A stretch of 20,955 bases of DNA from Bacteroidota bacterium (GTDB lineage: Bacteria > Bacteroidota > Bacteroidia > Flavobacteriales > Weeksellaceae). Under the pieces are notes generated by a model. It did not search any database, had not been told where the DNA came from, and saw only the letters and a list, made by a program, of their open reading frames with translations. The translations under genes were made by a program, and so were the position numbers. Location: positions 1 to 20,955 of the forward strand of contig JAEWYW010000011.1 of NCBI GenBank assembly GCA_023458535.1, given 5' to 3'. Shown piece by piece: positions 1-8,191 of the stretch. The stretch's first letter is position 1. Each line of letters starts with the position of its first letter.

Positions 1-559
1 GACTATTGAAGAAATCGAGAAACTTGGTTTTTACATTCTCATCAAGTTGCTGAAAGCCTTCATCGGTAAATGTTTTTTGAAATTTATCATCCGCATTTTT
101 CCAAAGTTTATAGGTTTTGTTATTAAAAACGACCAAAGCCCAAGCTTTTTCCAGCGGACTTTCGACTCCATTTTCATTTTGTTCGATACTAAAAAGAAAA
201 TCGCCGTTACCATCTTTATCGATATCGCTGAACATCATTCGGTTGTTAACAAAAGATAAAGATTTATTTATGGGATGAGTAAAACTTTCTGTAAACACTT
301 TGGTGAAGCTACCATCTTTGTTTTTTCGGAATTTATCAACATATAAAACATCATTTTCGGCACCCGCTTTATTTTTAGAAACCACCAAATAATTTTCGGA
401 AGTCTTGTCATTGAGACCTGTTGCGTACAGCTTTCGATCACCTGAAAAATTCAGATCAGTTTTGGTTAAATTGGTGGAAAAACCATCGGTAACTTGCGTA
501 ATTTGCGAAAAGTAAAAGGTGCTAACAAACAATCCCGCTACTAAAATAATTTTTTTCAT
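1..559 (-). CDS. Secreted protein with Asp-rich Ca-binding-type loop, partial at the left edge
   Basis: The reading frame opens at an ATG at 557-559 and stays open for 186 codons to the window edge, so the C-terminus is missing. It begins with a typical signal peptide (MKKIILVAGLFVSTFYFSQ), so the product is probably exported. Around residue 117 lies DIDKDGNGD, the DxDxDGxxD spacing of calcium-binding loops in FG-GAP, dockerin and EF-hand-like proteins. Such loops suggest calcium binding but do not identify a family. The remainder is polar and rich in Asn, Lys and Asp, as in many small extracytoplasmic proteins of Weeksellaceae. It lies downstream of dnaK on the same strand but behind that gene's terminator, so it should have its own promoter, which I could not assign. 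I do not recognise the family. I am confident that it is coding and exported, and have no function to offer. Confidence 0.72.
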   Translation of the reverse strand, partial: MKKIILVAGLFVSTFYFSQITQVTDGFSTNLTKTDLNFSGDRKLYATGLNDKTSENYLVVSKNKAGAENDVLYVDKFRKNKDGSFTKVFTESFTHPINKSLSFVNNRMMFSDIDKDGNGDFLFSIEQNENGVESPLEKAWALVVFNNKTYKLWKNADDKFQKTFTDEGFQQLDENVKTKFLDFFNS

Positions 560-597
560 ACATGTATTTTATGGAACTAAATATAAAACAATTTCAC

Positions 598-633
598 AAA
601 AAAATCCCCTCACTTTCGTGAAGGGATTTTTTT
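598..633 (-). terminator. Hairpin terminator of dnaK
   Basis: An inverted repeat with a 4-base loop (614-617) pairs 598-613 with 618-633, with one C-A mismatch. The stem carries TCCCC against GGGA and is flanked by seven A and seven T, so on the minus strand it ends in a T run. It lies 21 bases after the dnaK stop and separates dnaK from the exported-protein gene downstream. Confidence 0.85.
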
Positions 634-653
634 ATTTACTTAGGTGTTAAACC

Positions 654-2552
654 TTACTTTACTTCTTCGAAGTCAGCATCCTGAACATCGTCGGCTCCAC
701 CGTTGTTAGCAGCTCCGCCTTGTTGTTGTCCAGCATCTGTACCTGCTTGCTGACCTTGAGCGTACATTTCTTCTGAAGCAGCCATCCATGCAGCATCTAA
801 AGCTTCAGTTTTTGTTTTTGTAGCTTCGAAATCTTTCGCATCGAATGATGTTTTAAGATCAGCCGCTGCAGCTTCGATTGCCGCTTTTTTGTCCGCTGAA
901 AGTTTGTCACCAAACTCTTTCAATTGCTTTTCAGTTTGGAAAATCAATCCATCTGCTTTGTTGAATACTTCAACTTCTTCTTTTCTTTTCGCATCCGAAG
1001 AAGCATTTTCTTCAGCTTCACGCTTCATTCTTTCGATTTCTGCATCAGAGAGACCTGAAGACGCTTGAATTTTGATTGATTGCTCTTTACCAGTTCCTTT
1101 ATCTTTTGCAGAAACGCTCAAAATACCGTTCGCATCGATGTCAAAAGTTACCTCAATTTGCGGAACTCCTCTTGGCGCTGGTGGAATATCTTGTAAATCG
1201 AATTTACCGATTTCTTTGTTATCGTTGAACATTGGTCTTTCCCCTTGTCCTACTCTGATGCTTACTGCAGGCTGATTGTCAGACGCTGTAGAGAACACCT
1301 CAGATTTCTTAGTTGGGATAGTTGTATTCGCTTCAATTAATTTCGTGAATACAGAACCCATTGTTTCAATACCCAATGAAAGTGGTGTCACGTCTAATAA
1401 AAGAACGTCTTTAACATCACCGGTTAAAACTCCCCCTTGGATGGCAGCTCCAATAGCCACTACTTCGTCTGGGTTAACACCTTTTGAAGGCTTTTTACCG
1501 AAGAATTTCTCCACTTCTTCCTGGATGATTGGGATTCTTGTAGAACCACCTACTAGGATAACCTCGTCGATATCATTCGCCGTTAAACCTGCGTCAGATA
1601 ACGCTTTTTTACAAGGCTCCATAGATCTTCTCACCAAATCAGCAGATAATTGCTCGAACTTAGCTCTTGTTAAGGTTTTTACCAAGTGCTTAGGTCCAGA
1701 AGCCGTTGCTGTGATGTAAGGCAAGTTAATTTCTGTTTGTTGAGATGAAGACAACTCAATTTTTGCTTTTTCAGCCGCTTCTTTTAATCTTTGTAAAGCG
1801 ATAGGATCTGCTTTTAAATCCACACCTTCTTCAGATTTGAATTCATCTGCCAACCAGTTGATGATTACATCATCGAAATCGTCACCACCTAAGTGTGTAT
1901 CACCATTTGTAGACAATACTTCGAACACTCCATCTCCTAAATCCAGGATCGAGATATCAAAAGTACCACCGCCAAGGTCATACACTGCGATTTTTTGATC
2001 TTTATGCGCTTTATCAAGACCGTACGCTAAGGCAGCAGCAGTAGGCTCATTGATAATTCTTTCTACTTTAAGACCTGCAATTTCTCCAGCCTCTTTAGTC
2101 GCTTGTCTTTGCGAGTCGTTGAAGTATGCAGGAACTGTAATTACCGCTCTAGAAACTTCTTGCCCTAAATAATCTTCAGCTGTTTTCTTCATTTTTTGAA
2201 GAATCATTGCAGAGATTTCTTGTGGTGTATATTCTCTATCGTCGATTTTTACTTTAACTGTATCGTTTGGTCCAGCAACCACTTTATACGGTACTCTAGA
2301 AATTTCAGAAGCATCATCCTTAAAGTGCGTTCCGATAAATCTTTTGATAGAGTATACCGTTTTTGTTGGGTTAGTTACCGCTTGTCTTTTTGCAGGATCA
2401 CCCACTTTTCTTTCACCATCCTCCGTAAATGCTACGATAGACGGCGTTGTTCTTTTACCTTCTGCGTTAGGGATAACAACAGGATCTTTTCCTTCCATTA
2501 CCGCAACACACGAGTTGGTTGTACCTAAGTCAATTCCGATTATTTTGCTCAT
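654..2552 (-). CDS. dnaK: Molecular chaperone DnaK (Hsp70)
   Basis: ATP-dependent Hsp70 chaperone that binds exposed hydrophobic segments of client proteins in the cytoplasm, working with DnaJ and GrpE. The 632-residue length is normal for the family. The three Hsp70 signatures are visible: IDLGTTNS at residues 7-14, YDLGGGTFDIS near 190, and VILVGGSTRIPIIQEEV near 330. The interdomain linker (DVLLLDVTPLSLGIET) follows near 385, then the substrate-binding beta domain and helical lid. The C-terminus has a Gln/Gly-rich stretch and the acidic tail DVQDADFEEVK, the usual bacterial end that contacts DnaJ. The start is the ATG beginning MSKIIGIDLG, preceded by an A-rich leader. Neither dnaJ nor grpE is adjacent. 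No CIRCE operator is visible upstream, so HrcA control is not supported. Confidence 0.99.
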   Translation of the reverse strand: MSKIIGIDLGTTNSCVAVMEGKDPVVIPNAEGKRTTPSIVAFTEDGERKVGDPAKRQAVTNPTKTVYSIKRFIGTHFKDDASEISRVPYKVVAGPNDTVKVKIDDREYTPQEISAMILQKMKKTAEDYLGQEVSRAVITVPAYFNDSQRQATKEAGEIAGLKVERIINEPTAAALAYGLDKAHKDQKIAVYDLGGGTFDISILDLGDGVFEVLSTNGDTHLGGDDFDDVIINWLADEFKSEEGVDLKADPIALQRLKEAAEKAKIELSSSQQTEINLPYITATASGPKHLVKTLTRAKFEQLSADLVRRSMEPCKKALSDAGLTANDIDEVILVGGSTRIPIIQEEVEKFFGKKPSKGVNPDEVVAIGAAIQGGVLTGDVKDVLLLDVTPLSLGIETMGSVFTKLIEANTTIPTKKSEVFSTASDNQPAVSIRVGQGERPMFNDNKEIGKFDLQDIPPAPRGVPQIEVTFDIDANGILSVSAKDKGTGKEQSIKIQASSGLSDAEIERMKREAEENASSDAKRKEEVEVFNKADGLIFQTEKQLKEFGDKLSADKKAAIEAAAADLKTSFDAKDFEATKTKTEALDAAWMAASEEMYAQGQQAGTDAGQQQGGAANNGGADDVQDADFEEVK

Positions 2553-2591
2553 ATTTTTATTTTTTTAGTTTTAAATTGTTGAAAAGAATTT

Positions 2592-2632
2592 CTCAATCTT
2601 TATGCCATGAAGTGAAGTATGACAAATTGACA
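2592..2632 (-). promoter_or_regulatory. Candidate dnaK promoter region
   Basis: On the minus strand, TGTCAATTTGTCA (2632-2620) contains two TGTCA units. It is followed by TGGCATAAAGATTGAG (2607-2592), placed 40-55 bases before the start codon. The second element resembles a sigma-54 -24/-12 site (TGGCA, 6 bases, TTG) but lacks the usual C of TTGC. Alternatively, TTTG at 2626-2623 and TAAAGATTG form an imperfect Bacteroidota -33/-7 pair with one extra base. The position is right for a promoter; the sigma factor cannot be told from sequence alone. Confidence 0.35.
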
Positions 2633-2718
2633 TATTTTGATTAAAAATGAAAATTTTATTATTTGCAATAGATGATAAAATATCGAAAACAATATACTGA
2701 TTTTAGCAAAACTTAATA

Positions 2719-2748
2719 TTGAAAAAGCCTCATTATTGCTTATTTTTG
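2719..2748 (+). promoter_or_regulatory. Bacteroidota-type promoter of ppk1-ppx
   Basis: TTG at 2719-2721 is separated by exactly 19 bases from TATTTTTG at 2741-2748, a full match to the Bacteroidota consensus TTG, N19, TAnnTTTG. Transcription would start near 2755, about a dozen bases before the ATG at 2767. This also shows that the in-frame TTG at 2719 is part of the promoter and not a start codon. Confidence 0.7.
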
Positions 2749-2766
2749 AGACACCAAAATAAGCTA

Positions 2767-4845
2767 ATGGCGCAACTATTCAACCCAAGAGATATTACTT
2801 GGCTCGCATTTAATGAAAGAGTTTTACAGGAAGCAATGGACGAGACAGTTCCACTACCTTTAAGAATACGTTTTTTAGGGATTTTTTCCAATAACTTGGA
2901 TGAATTTTTTAGGGTTCGCGTAGCTGGATTGAAAAGAGCTACGGAATTTAAAGACAAAATATTGTCTGAGTCTTTCTTTCAGCCACCCGCAAAAATTTTG
3001 GCGAAAATTAATGACACTGTTATCAATCAGCAGCATGATTTTGATAAGACATGGAAGAAAATTCAGGAAGAAATGGCGGAGCAAAATGTTTTTATAAAAA
3101 CTGCAAAAACCATCACTGGAAAACAGAAAGAATTTGTGCGCGACTATTTTGATAATGTTGTAGAATCCAATGTCATCCCGATTCTCCTGCACGAAAATCG
3201 TCCAATGCCCTATCTTCGGGATAAAAGTTTGTATCTGGGAATTGCCATGCGCAAAAACGACTGGAAATACGGCAGCAATTATGCGATAATAGAAGTACCA
3301 TCTCGTTTTGTGGGTAGATTTATTTTGCTGCCTAGCGAAGATGCAGAACAAACGGATGTGATGCTACTTGAAGATGTTATTATCTTTATGCTTCCGCATA
3401 TTTTCTCATATTTCGACTATGATAACTTCGACGCGCATGCTTTTAAGGTAACAAAAGATGCTGAATTCGATCTGGATAATGACATCCGAACCAACCTTGC
3501 AGAAAAAATTGAAAAAGGCATTAAAAGCCGCAGGAAAGGAAAACCTACCAGATTTGTTTTCGATAAGGATATGGACAAAGGTTTATTGGAGTTCCTGATA
3601 AAGAAATTAAATCTCACCAAAAGAGACAGCATTATTCCTGGTGGAAAAATACATAACTTCAGACATTTTATGGATTTTCCAGATGTATTTAAAGTTTATA
3701 AAAAACCTCAAGAAAGAACCTCCTTTACGCATCAGGATTTTCAGAATGGAGAAAGGGTAACAGATGTAATTCTTAAAAAAGATGTCCTGCTTACTTTTCC
3801 TTACCACACTTATACTCCAGTTATCGATTTATTAAGAGAGGCGGCCATGGATCCCGATGTAAAATCTATTCAAATTACCGCTTACAGATTATCCAGCAAC
3901 TCTAAGATTATTAATGCTCTTATTAATGCTGCCAGAAACGGTAAAGACGTAACGGTGATGCTTGAGCTCAGAGCCCGATTTGACGAAGAAAGTAATCTGG
4001 AATGGAAAGAAATGCTGGAACCTGAAGGAATTAATGTTCTTATCGGTATTCCAAATAAAAAAACCCACGCCAAGCTCTGCATTATAAAAAAACGTGTTCA
4101 GAATAAAACCATTCAGTATGGTTTTGTAAGCACAGGAAATTTCCATGAGAAAACAGCAAAAATTTATGGTGATCACTTGATAATGACCTCGGACAGAACC
4201 GTTATGGCAGATATCAACAAAGTTTTTAATACTTTAAGAAAACCAAAGGAAGATCCCGTTCAGCATCTTAGGAATTGTAAAAAATTACTTGTCTGTCCAC
4301 AATTTATGCGTGAAAAAATTGAGCATCATATCGACAAAGAAATTGAGGAAGCCAAGGCAGGAAGAAAAGCCGAAATGATTGTAAAAGTGAATTCGTTAAG
4401 CGACAGAGATTTAATTAAAAAACTTTACGATGCAGCACAAGCTGGGGTGACGATCAAACTTATTGTGAGGGGAATTTACTGCGCAGTGAATCAGAAAAAT
4501 TTCAAAACAAAAATTGAGGGCATAAGCATTGTTGATGAATATCTGGAGCACGCAAGAGTAATGTATTTTTACAACAAAGGCAACGAGGACATCTATATTT
4601 CCTCTGCCGACTGGATGACCAGAAACCTCGATTACAGAATAGAAGCCGCCATAAAAATCACCGATAAAAACCTTAAAAAAGAGATTAAAGATATCCTCGA
4701 AATTCAGTTAAGTGATAATGTAAAAGCTCGAATTCTTGATAAAAATCTTCGCAATGAGTATGTAAAACACGATAAAAAACACGAAATTCGCTCCCAAATA
4801 GAAACTTATCACTATTTAAAAAACAAAACGAAAGTACAAAAATAA
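2767..4845 (+). CDS. ppk1: Polyphosphate kinase 1
   Basis: Reversibly polymerises the gamma-phosphate of ATP into inorganic polyphosphate. From the ATG at 2767 the protein is 692 residues, close to the usual family length. It opens with the PPK N-domain (DITWLAFNERVLQEA). The catalytic C-terminal half is phospholipase-D-like. H434 in KTHAKLCII corresponds to the autophosphorylated His435 of the E. coli enzyme, and H595 in LEHARVMYF corresponds to His592. Other core motifs visible are FVSTGNFHE and ISSADWMTRN. The frame remains open upstream to a TTG at 2719, but that lies inside the predicted promoter, so 2767 is preferred. The stop codon is followed with no intervening base by the ATG of the exopolyphosphatase-type gene, indicating translational coupling. 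Confidence 0.97.
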   Translation: MAQLFNPRDITWLAFNERVLQEAMDETVPLPLRIRFLGIFSNNLDEFFRVRVAGLKRATEFKDKILSESFFQPPAKILAKINDTVINQQHDFDKTWKKIQEEMAEQNVFIKTAKTITGKQKEFVRDYFDNVVESNVIPILLHENRPMPYLRDKSLYLGIAMRKNDWKYGSNYAIIEVPSRFVGRFILLPSEDAEQTDVMLLEDVIIFMLPHIFSYFDYDNFDAHAFKVTKDAEFDLDNDIRTNLAEKIEKGIKSRRKGKPTRFVFDKDMDKGLLEFLIKKLNLTKRDSIIPGGKIHNFRHFMDFPDVFKVYKKPQERTSFTHQDFQNGERVTDVILKKDVLLTFPYHTYTPVIDLLREAAMDPDVKSIQITAYRLSSNSKIINALINAARNGKDVTVMLELRARFDEESNLEWKEMLEPEGINVLIGIPNKKTHAKLCIIKKRVQNKTIQYGFVSTGNFHEKTAKIYGDHLIMTSDRTVMADINKVFNTLRKPKEDPVQHLRNCKKLLVCPQFMREKIEHHIDKEIEEAKAGRKAEMIVKVNSLSDRDLIKKLYDAAQAGVTIKLIVRGIYCAVNQKNFKTKIEGISIVDEYLEHARVMYFYNKGNEDIYISSADWMTRNLDYRIEAAIKITDKNLKKEIKDILEIQLSDNVKARILDKNLRNEYVKHDKKHEIRSQIETYHYLKNKTKVQK

Positions 4846-5733
4846 ATGATTATCGCTGCAATAGACATCGGTAGTAATGCCGCAAGATTATTAATAAACG
4901 ACGTTAAAAAAAACTCAAAAGGGAAGCCAGAATTTATAAAACTGAATTTGCTTAGAATTCCGTTGCGCTTAGGGATGGATGTATTCTCTAAAGGAGAAAT
5001 TGGTGCAGAAAGAAAAAAAATGATCATCGACTCCATGAAAATCTTCAGTGATTTAATGAAGGTTTATAAGGTGGAACACTACCGTGCCTGTGCCACCAGC
5101 GCTATGAGAGATGCAAAAAATGGTCAAGACATCATTCAAGAAGTAAAAGAAACCTCCAACATCAACATCGAAATTATTTCGGGGGATGAGGAAGCGAATC
5201 TAGTTTACGAAAATCATATTGAGGAAAATTTAGATAAAGAAAATGCCTATCTCTACATCGACGTGGGTGGAGGTTCTACCGAACTTACATTTTACGAAAA
5301 TGAAAAGAAAAAATACGAAAAATCTTTTAATATTGGCACCATCCGATTGCTGAATGGTTTGGTAACCGAGGACATGTGGCACAGCATGAAGAAGGAAATA
5401 GCTGATAACATTACCTCCAAGAAAAATATAGTTGCCATTGGCTCAGGTGGAAATATCAATAAGCTTTTTTCAATGAGCAAAACCAAAGATGGAATGCCGA
5501 TGTCTTCATCACACCTGAAAAAATTCCAGAAAGAAATTTCTCCCCTTTCGGTGGATGAAAGGATGACCAAATATGGAATTCGTGAGGACCGTGCTGATGT
5601 ATTAGAACCCGCTTTAAAAATCTTCAACAACGTCTTAGCGTGGGCAAAAATTGATAAAATATACGTCCCTAAGATTTCTGTTGCCGATGGGCTTATCCAT
5701 AATATTTACGAAAATTTACAGCTTAAAAGCTGA
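4846..5733 (+). CDS. ppx: Short Ppx/GppA-type exopolyphosphatase
   Basis: Member of the Ppx/GppA phosphatase family (ASKHA fold), which releases phosphate from polyphosphate ends or removes a phosphate from pppGpp. The visible landmarks are the N-terminal phosphate loop AAIDIGSNAARLLI, ATSAMRDAKN, ISGDEEANLVY, the second nucleotide/phosphate loop YIDVGGGSTELTF, IGSGGNINKL, and a closing SVADGLIHNIY. At 295 residues it contains only the two ASKHA lobes and lacks the C-terminal HD-like extension of the E. coli enzyme of about 500 residues. It directly follows ppk1 with zero spacing, so polyphosphate is the most likely substrate. Activity on pppGpp cannot be excluded from sequence. A hairpin terminator follows. 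Confidence 0.92.
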   Translation: MIIAAIDIGSNAARLLINDVKKNSKGKPEFIKLNLLRIPLRLGMDVFSKGEIGAERKKMIIDSMKIFSDLMKVYKVEHYRACATSAMRDAKNGQDIIQEVKETSNINIEIISGDEEANLVYENHIEENLDKENAYLYIDVGGGSTELTFYENEKKKYEKSFNIGTIRLLNGLVTEDMWHSMKKEIADNITSKKNIVAIGSGGNINKLFSMSKTKDGMPMSSSHLKKFQKEISPLSVDERMTKYGIREDRADVLEPALKIFNNVLAWAKIDKIYVPKISVADGLIHNIYENLQLKS

Positions 5734-5761
5734 TTATCTTATAAAACTAACCTAATTTTGG

Positions 5762-5798
5762 ATGATATTTTCTTACCAAAGAGAATATCATTTTTTTT
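5762..5798 (+). terminator. Terminator after ppk1-ppx
   Basis: An 11-bp stem with one G-T pair joins 5762-5772 to 5781-5791 around an 8-base loop, followed by a run of eight T. It lies 28 bases past the ppx stop. Just before it, TAATTTTG (5753-5760) matches the -7 promoter consensus, so the hairpin could alternatively lie at the start of the leader of the next gene. Confidence 0.75.
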
Positions 5799-5815
5799 AA
5801 CGCAAAATACTCTCA

Positions 5816-7327
5816 ATGCAAGTAGAAATAAGAAAACTCTCGTTAGACGATTACGACGAGTTAGTGGAATCCATGAAGGAGGCCTATCCCGACATCGAAG
5901 ACAACACTTGGGCAAAAAGAAATATTCAAAAATTAACATCCATTTTTCCTGAAGGTCAGCTCTGCATCATCGTAGATGGAAAACTGGCTGCCGCAGCCCT
6001 TTCTATTGTTGTTCAGTACGAATTATTCGGCGATCAGCATACTTACGACGAAATTACAGCACAGGAAACTTTTAACACCCATTCTAATATTGGTAACACG
6101 CTTTACGGTATTGAGGTGTTTGTGCATCCAGAATTCCGGGCTTTGCGCTTAGGAAGAAGGCTGTACGATGCCCGAAAAGAACTGTGCGAAATTAAAAATC
6201 TAAAATCAATTGTTATTGGAGGCAGAATTCCGAATTATCATTTGTATTCTGAGGAATTAACGCCTAGACAATACATTCAGAGAGTTCGAAAAAAGGAGAT
6301 TTACGATCCCGTTTTATCGTTTCAGCTTTCCAACAACTTTTCGCCGATAAAAATTTTAAAAGGCTACTTAAAAGGCGATGTTGAATCTGAAGAATATGCG
6401 GTTTTACTGCAATGGAATAACATTTATTACACCCAAAAGCAAAATACAATGCTCGACAGTGTTATCCGTTTGGGTTTGGTGCAGTGGCAGATGCGACAAT
6501 TTAAAGATATTGATGCTTTCTTCCAGCAGGTGGAGTTTTTTGTGGATGTTATCAGCGACTATGAGTCAGATTTCTGTGTTTTCCCAGAATTATTCAATAC
6601 TCCTCTATTGGCGGCTTTCAACCATATGCACGAAAGAGAGGCCATGATGGAACTTTCTAAAATGACCGAGCAGATTGTAGATAAAATCGCAGAATATGCA
6701 GTGAGCTATAATGTGAATATTGTTGCAGGTAGTATGCCTATTATGGAAAATGGAAATATGTATAACGTAAGTTACCTTCTTCACCGAGACGGAAAACGCG
6801 ACGAATACAGAAAAATCCACATTACACCCAACGAAAAGAAATATTACGGCATGCAGGGCGGAAATGAAGTAAAAGTTTTCGATACCGATTGCGGAAAGGT
6901 GGGTATTTTAATATGTTATGATGTTGAATTCCCAGAGTTGCCGAGAATTTTATCCGATCAGGGAATGAAAATTTTATTGGTTCCTTATTTAACAGACACT
7001 CAAAATGCCTATACAAGAGTTCGTGCCTGTGCAGCAGCCAGAGCCATAGAAAACGAATGTTATGTTGCCATTGCAGGTTGCGTAGGAAACCTTCCTGGGG
7101 TGAGCAATATGGACATACAGTTTGGTCAGGCAGCGGTTTTCACACCATCAGATTTTGCTTTTCCGAGCAATGCGATAAAAGGGGAGGCTACTCCCAATAC
7201 AGAAATGACGCTTATTGTGGATGTAGATTTAAACTTGTTGAAAGAACTTCACCACAACGGTGCTGTACAGATCCTTAATGACAGAAGGACAGATTTGTAT
7301 GAAGTGAATTTAAAGGAAAGATCCTAG
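5816..7327 (+). CDS. GNAT acetyltransferase fused to nitrilase-family amidohydrolase
   Basis: A two-domain cytoplasmic enzyme of 503 residues. Residues 1 to about 210 are a GNAT N-acetyltransferase domain: a typical opening (IRKLSLDDYDELVE), a strand IEVFVHPEFR, then LRLGRRLYDARKELC, the acetyl-CoA pyrophosphate loop and helix. Residues from about 220 on are a carbon-nitrogen hydrolase domain (LGLVQWQMRQ) with the full catalytic triad: E258 in FPELF, K333 in YRKIH and C367 in LICYDVEFPEL. The nitrilase half should cleave an amide or nitrile carbon-nitrogen bond; the acetyltransferase half should acetylate an amine. The substrates are unknown. One possible pairing, purely inferred, is acetylation and deacylation of related amines. 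It stands alone after a terminator, and the next gene starts 98 bases later. The domain calls are firm and the reaction is not. Confidence 0.93.
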   Translation: MQVEIRKLSLDDYDELVESMKEAYPDIEDNTWAKRNIQKLTSIFPEGQLCIIVDGKLAAAALSIVVQYELFGDQHTYDEITAQETFNTHSNIGNTLYGIEVFVHPEFRALRLGRRLYDARKELCEIKNLKSIVIGGRIPNYHLYSEELTPRQYIQRVRKKEIYDPVLSFQLSNNFSPIKILKGYLKGDVESEEYAVLLQWNNIYYTQKQNTMLDSVIRLGLVQWQMRQFKDIDAFFQQVEFFVDVISDYESDFCVFPELFNTPLLAAFNHMHEREAMMELSKMTEQIVDKIAEYAVSYNVNIVAGSMPIMENGNMYNVSYLLHRDGKRDEYRKIHITPNEKKYYGMQGGNEVKVFDTDCGKVGILICYDVEFPELPRILSDQGMKILLVPYLTDTQNAYTRVRACAAARAIENECYVAIAGCVGNLPGVSNMDIQFGQAAVFTPSDFAFPSNAIKGEATPNTEMTLIVDVDLNLLKELHHNGAVQILNDRRTDLYEVNLKERS

Positions 7328-7425
7328 GTTTGAGGTTGATGGTAATAATTTGAAACTATTCTATTTAAAAATCTATTACATTTAACCTCACTTATCCTTA
7401 AAACCCAAAACCTACAATCTAAAAA

Positions 7426-8190
7426 ATGAAACTCATCACTTACAACGTCAACGGAATACGCGCTGCCTTCACCAAAGATTTTTTGGGTTGGCTGAAAGTG
7501 GCTGATCCTGATATTATTTGCATTCAGGAAAGTAAGGCTGGAAACGACCAGATTGATATCGAAAGTCTTGAAAAAATCGGCTACCACAGTTATTGGCATT
7601 CTGCTCTGAGAAAAGGCTACAGCGGCGTAGGAATTGCGAGCAAAGAGCAGCCCAAAAATGTGATTTACGGTTGTGGTATTGAGAGCTACGACAATGAAGG
7701 TCGCATTATTCGTTTAGATTATGAAGATTATTCGGTGATATCGGTGTACGTACCATCGGCTTCAAATATTGAAAGGCTAGAATTTAAAATGCAGTTTTGC
7801 TATGATTTTTTGAATTACATCAAAAACCTTAAAAATGAAATTCCGAATCTGTTAATATGTGGTGATTTTAATATCTGTCATGAAGCCATAGACATTCACG
7901 ACCCAGTTCGATTGAAAAATGTTTCCGGATTTTTACCAATGGAAAGAGAATGGCTGACCAACTTCATCAACGAATGTGAACTTATTGATACTTTTAGGTT
8001 TTTTAATGATCAACCCGATAATTATACGTGGTGGAGCTATCGTCAAAATTCCAGAGCAAAGAATAAAGGTTGGCGTTTAGATTATAATTTTGCCACTTAT
8101 TCGCTCAAAGACAAGCTCACCCGAAGTGTTATTTTAAAGGAGGTGGTACATTCTGATCACTGTCCTGTTTTAACGGAATTTGATATATAA
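7426..8190 (+). CDS. xth: Exodeoxyribonuclease III (AP endonuclease)
   Basis: DNA-repair nuclease of the exonuclease III / AP endonuclease family. It nicks DNA 5' of abasic sites and trims 3' blocking groups during base excision repair. Its 254 residues fit the family. Active-site residues are visible in order: N7 in YNVNGIRAAF, E35 in IICIQESKA, D147 and N149 in CGDFNICHEA, the GWRLDYNF motif, and D244-H245 in SDHCPVL, the terminal catalytic Asp-His. The ATG at 7426 places the conserved strand (MKLITYNVNG) at the very N-terminus, as expected. The 98 bases upstream hold no full promoter match, so it may be read through from the fusion gene or use a weak promoter. A strong two-way terminator follows immediately. 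Confidence 0.97.
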   Translation: MKLITYNVNGIRAAFTKDFLGWLKVADPDIICIQESKAGNDQIDIESLEKIGYHSYWHSALRKGYSGVGIASKEQPKNVIYGCGIESYDNEGRIIRLDYEDYSVISVYVPSASNIERLEFKMQFCYDFLNYIKNLKNEIPNLLICGDFNICHEAIDIHDPVRLKNVSGFLPMEREWLTNFINECELIDTFRFFNDQPDNYTWWSYRQNSRAKNKGWRLDYNFATYSLKDKLTRSVILKEVVHSDHCPVLTEFDI

Positions 8191-8191
8191 A

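Noticed and set aside
1276..1719. 147-codon open frame on the plus strand inside dnaK
   Set aside because: It lies wholly antisense to a highly conserved Hsp70 gene, has no plausible protein character, and is explained by the codon bias of dnaK.
2553..2718. HrcA operator (CIRCE) upstream of dnaK
   Set aside because: I looked for the TTAGCACTC / GAGTGCTAA pair on both strands and saw no match.
2719..2766. Possible upstream TTG start adding 16 residues to polyphosphate kinase
   Set aside because: The TTG is the -33 element of an exact consensus promoter, and the conserved N-domain starts just after the ATG at 2767.
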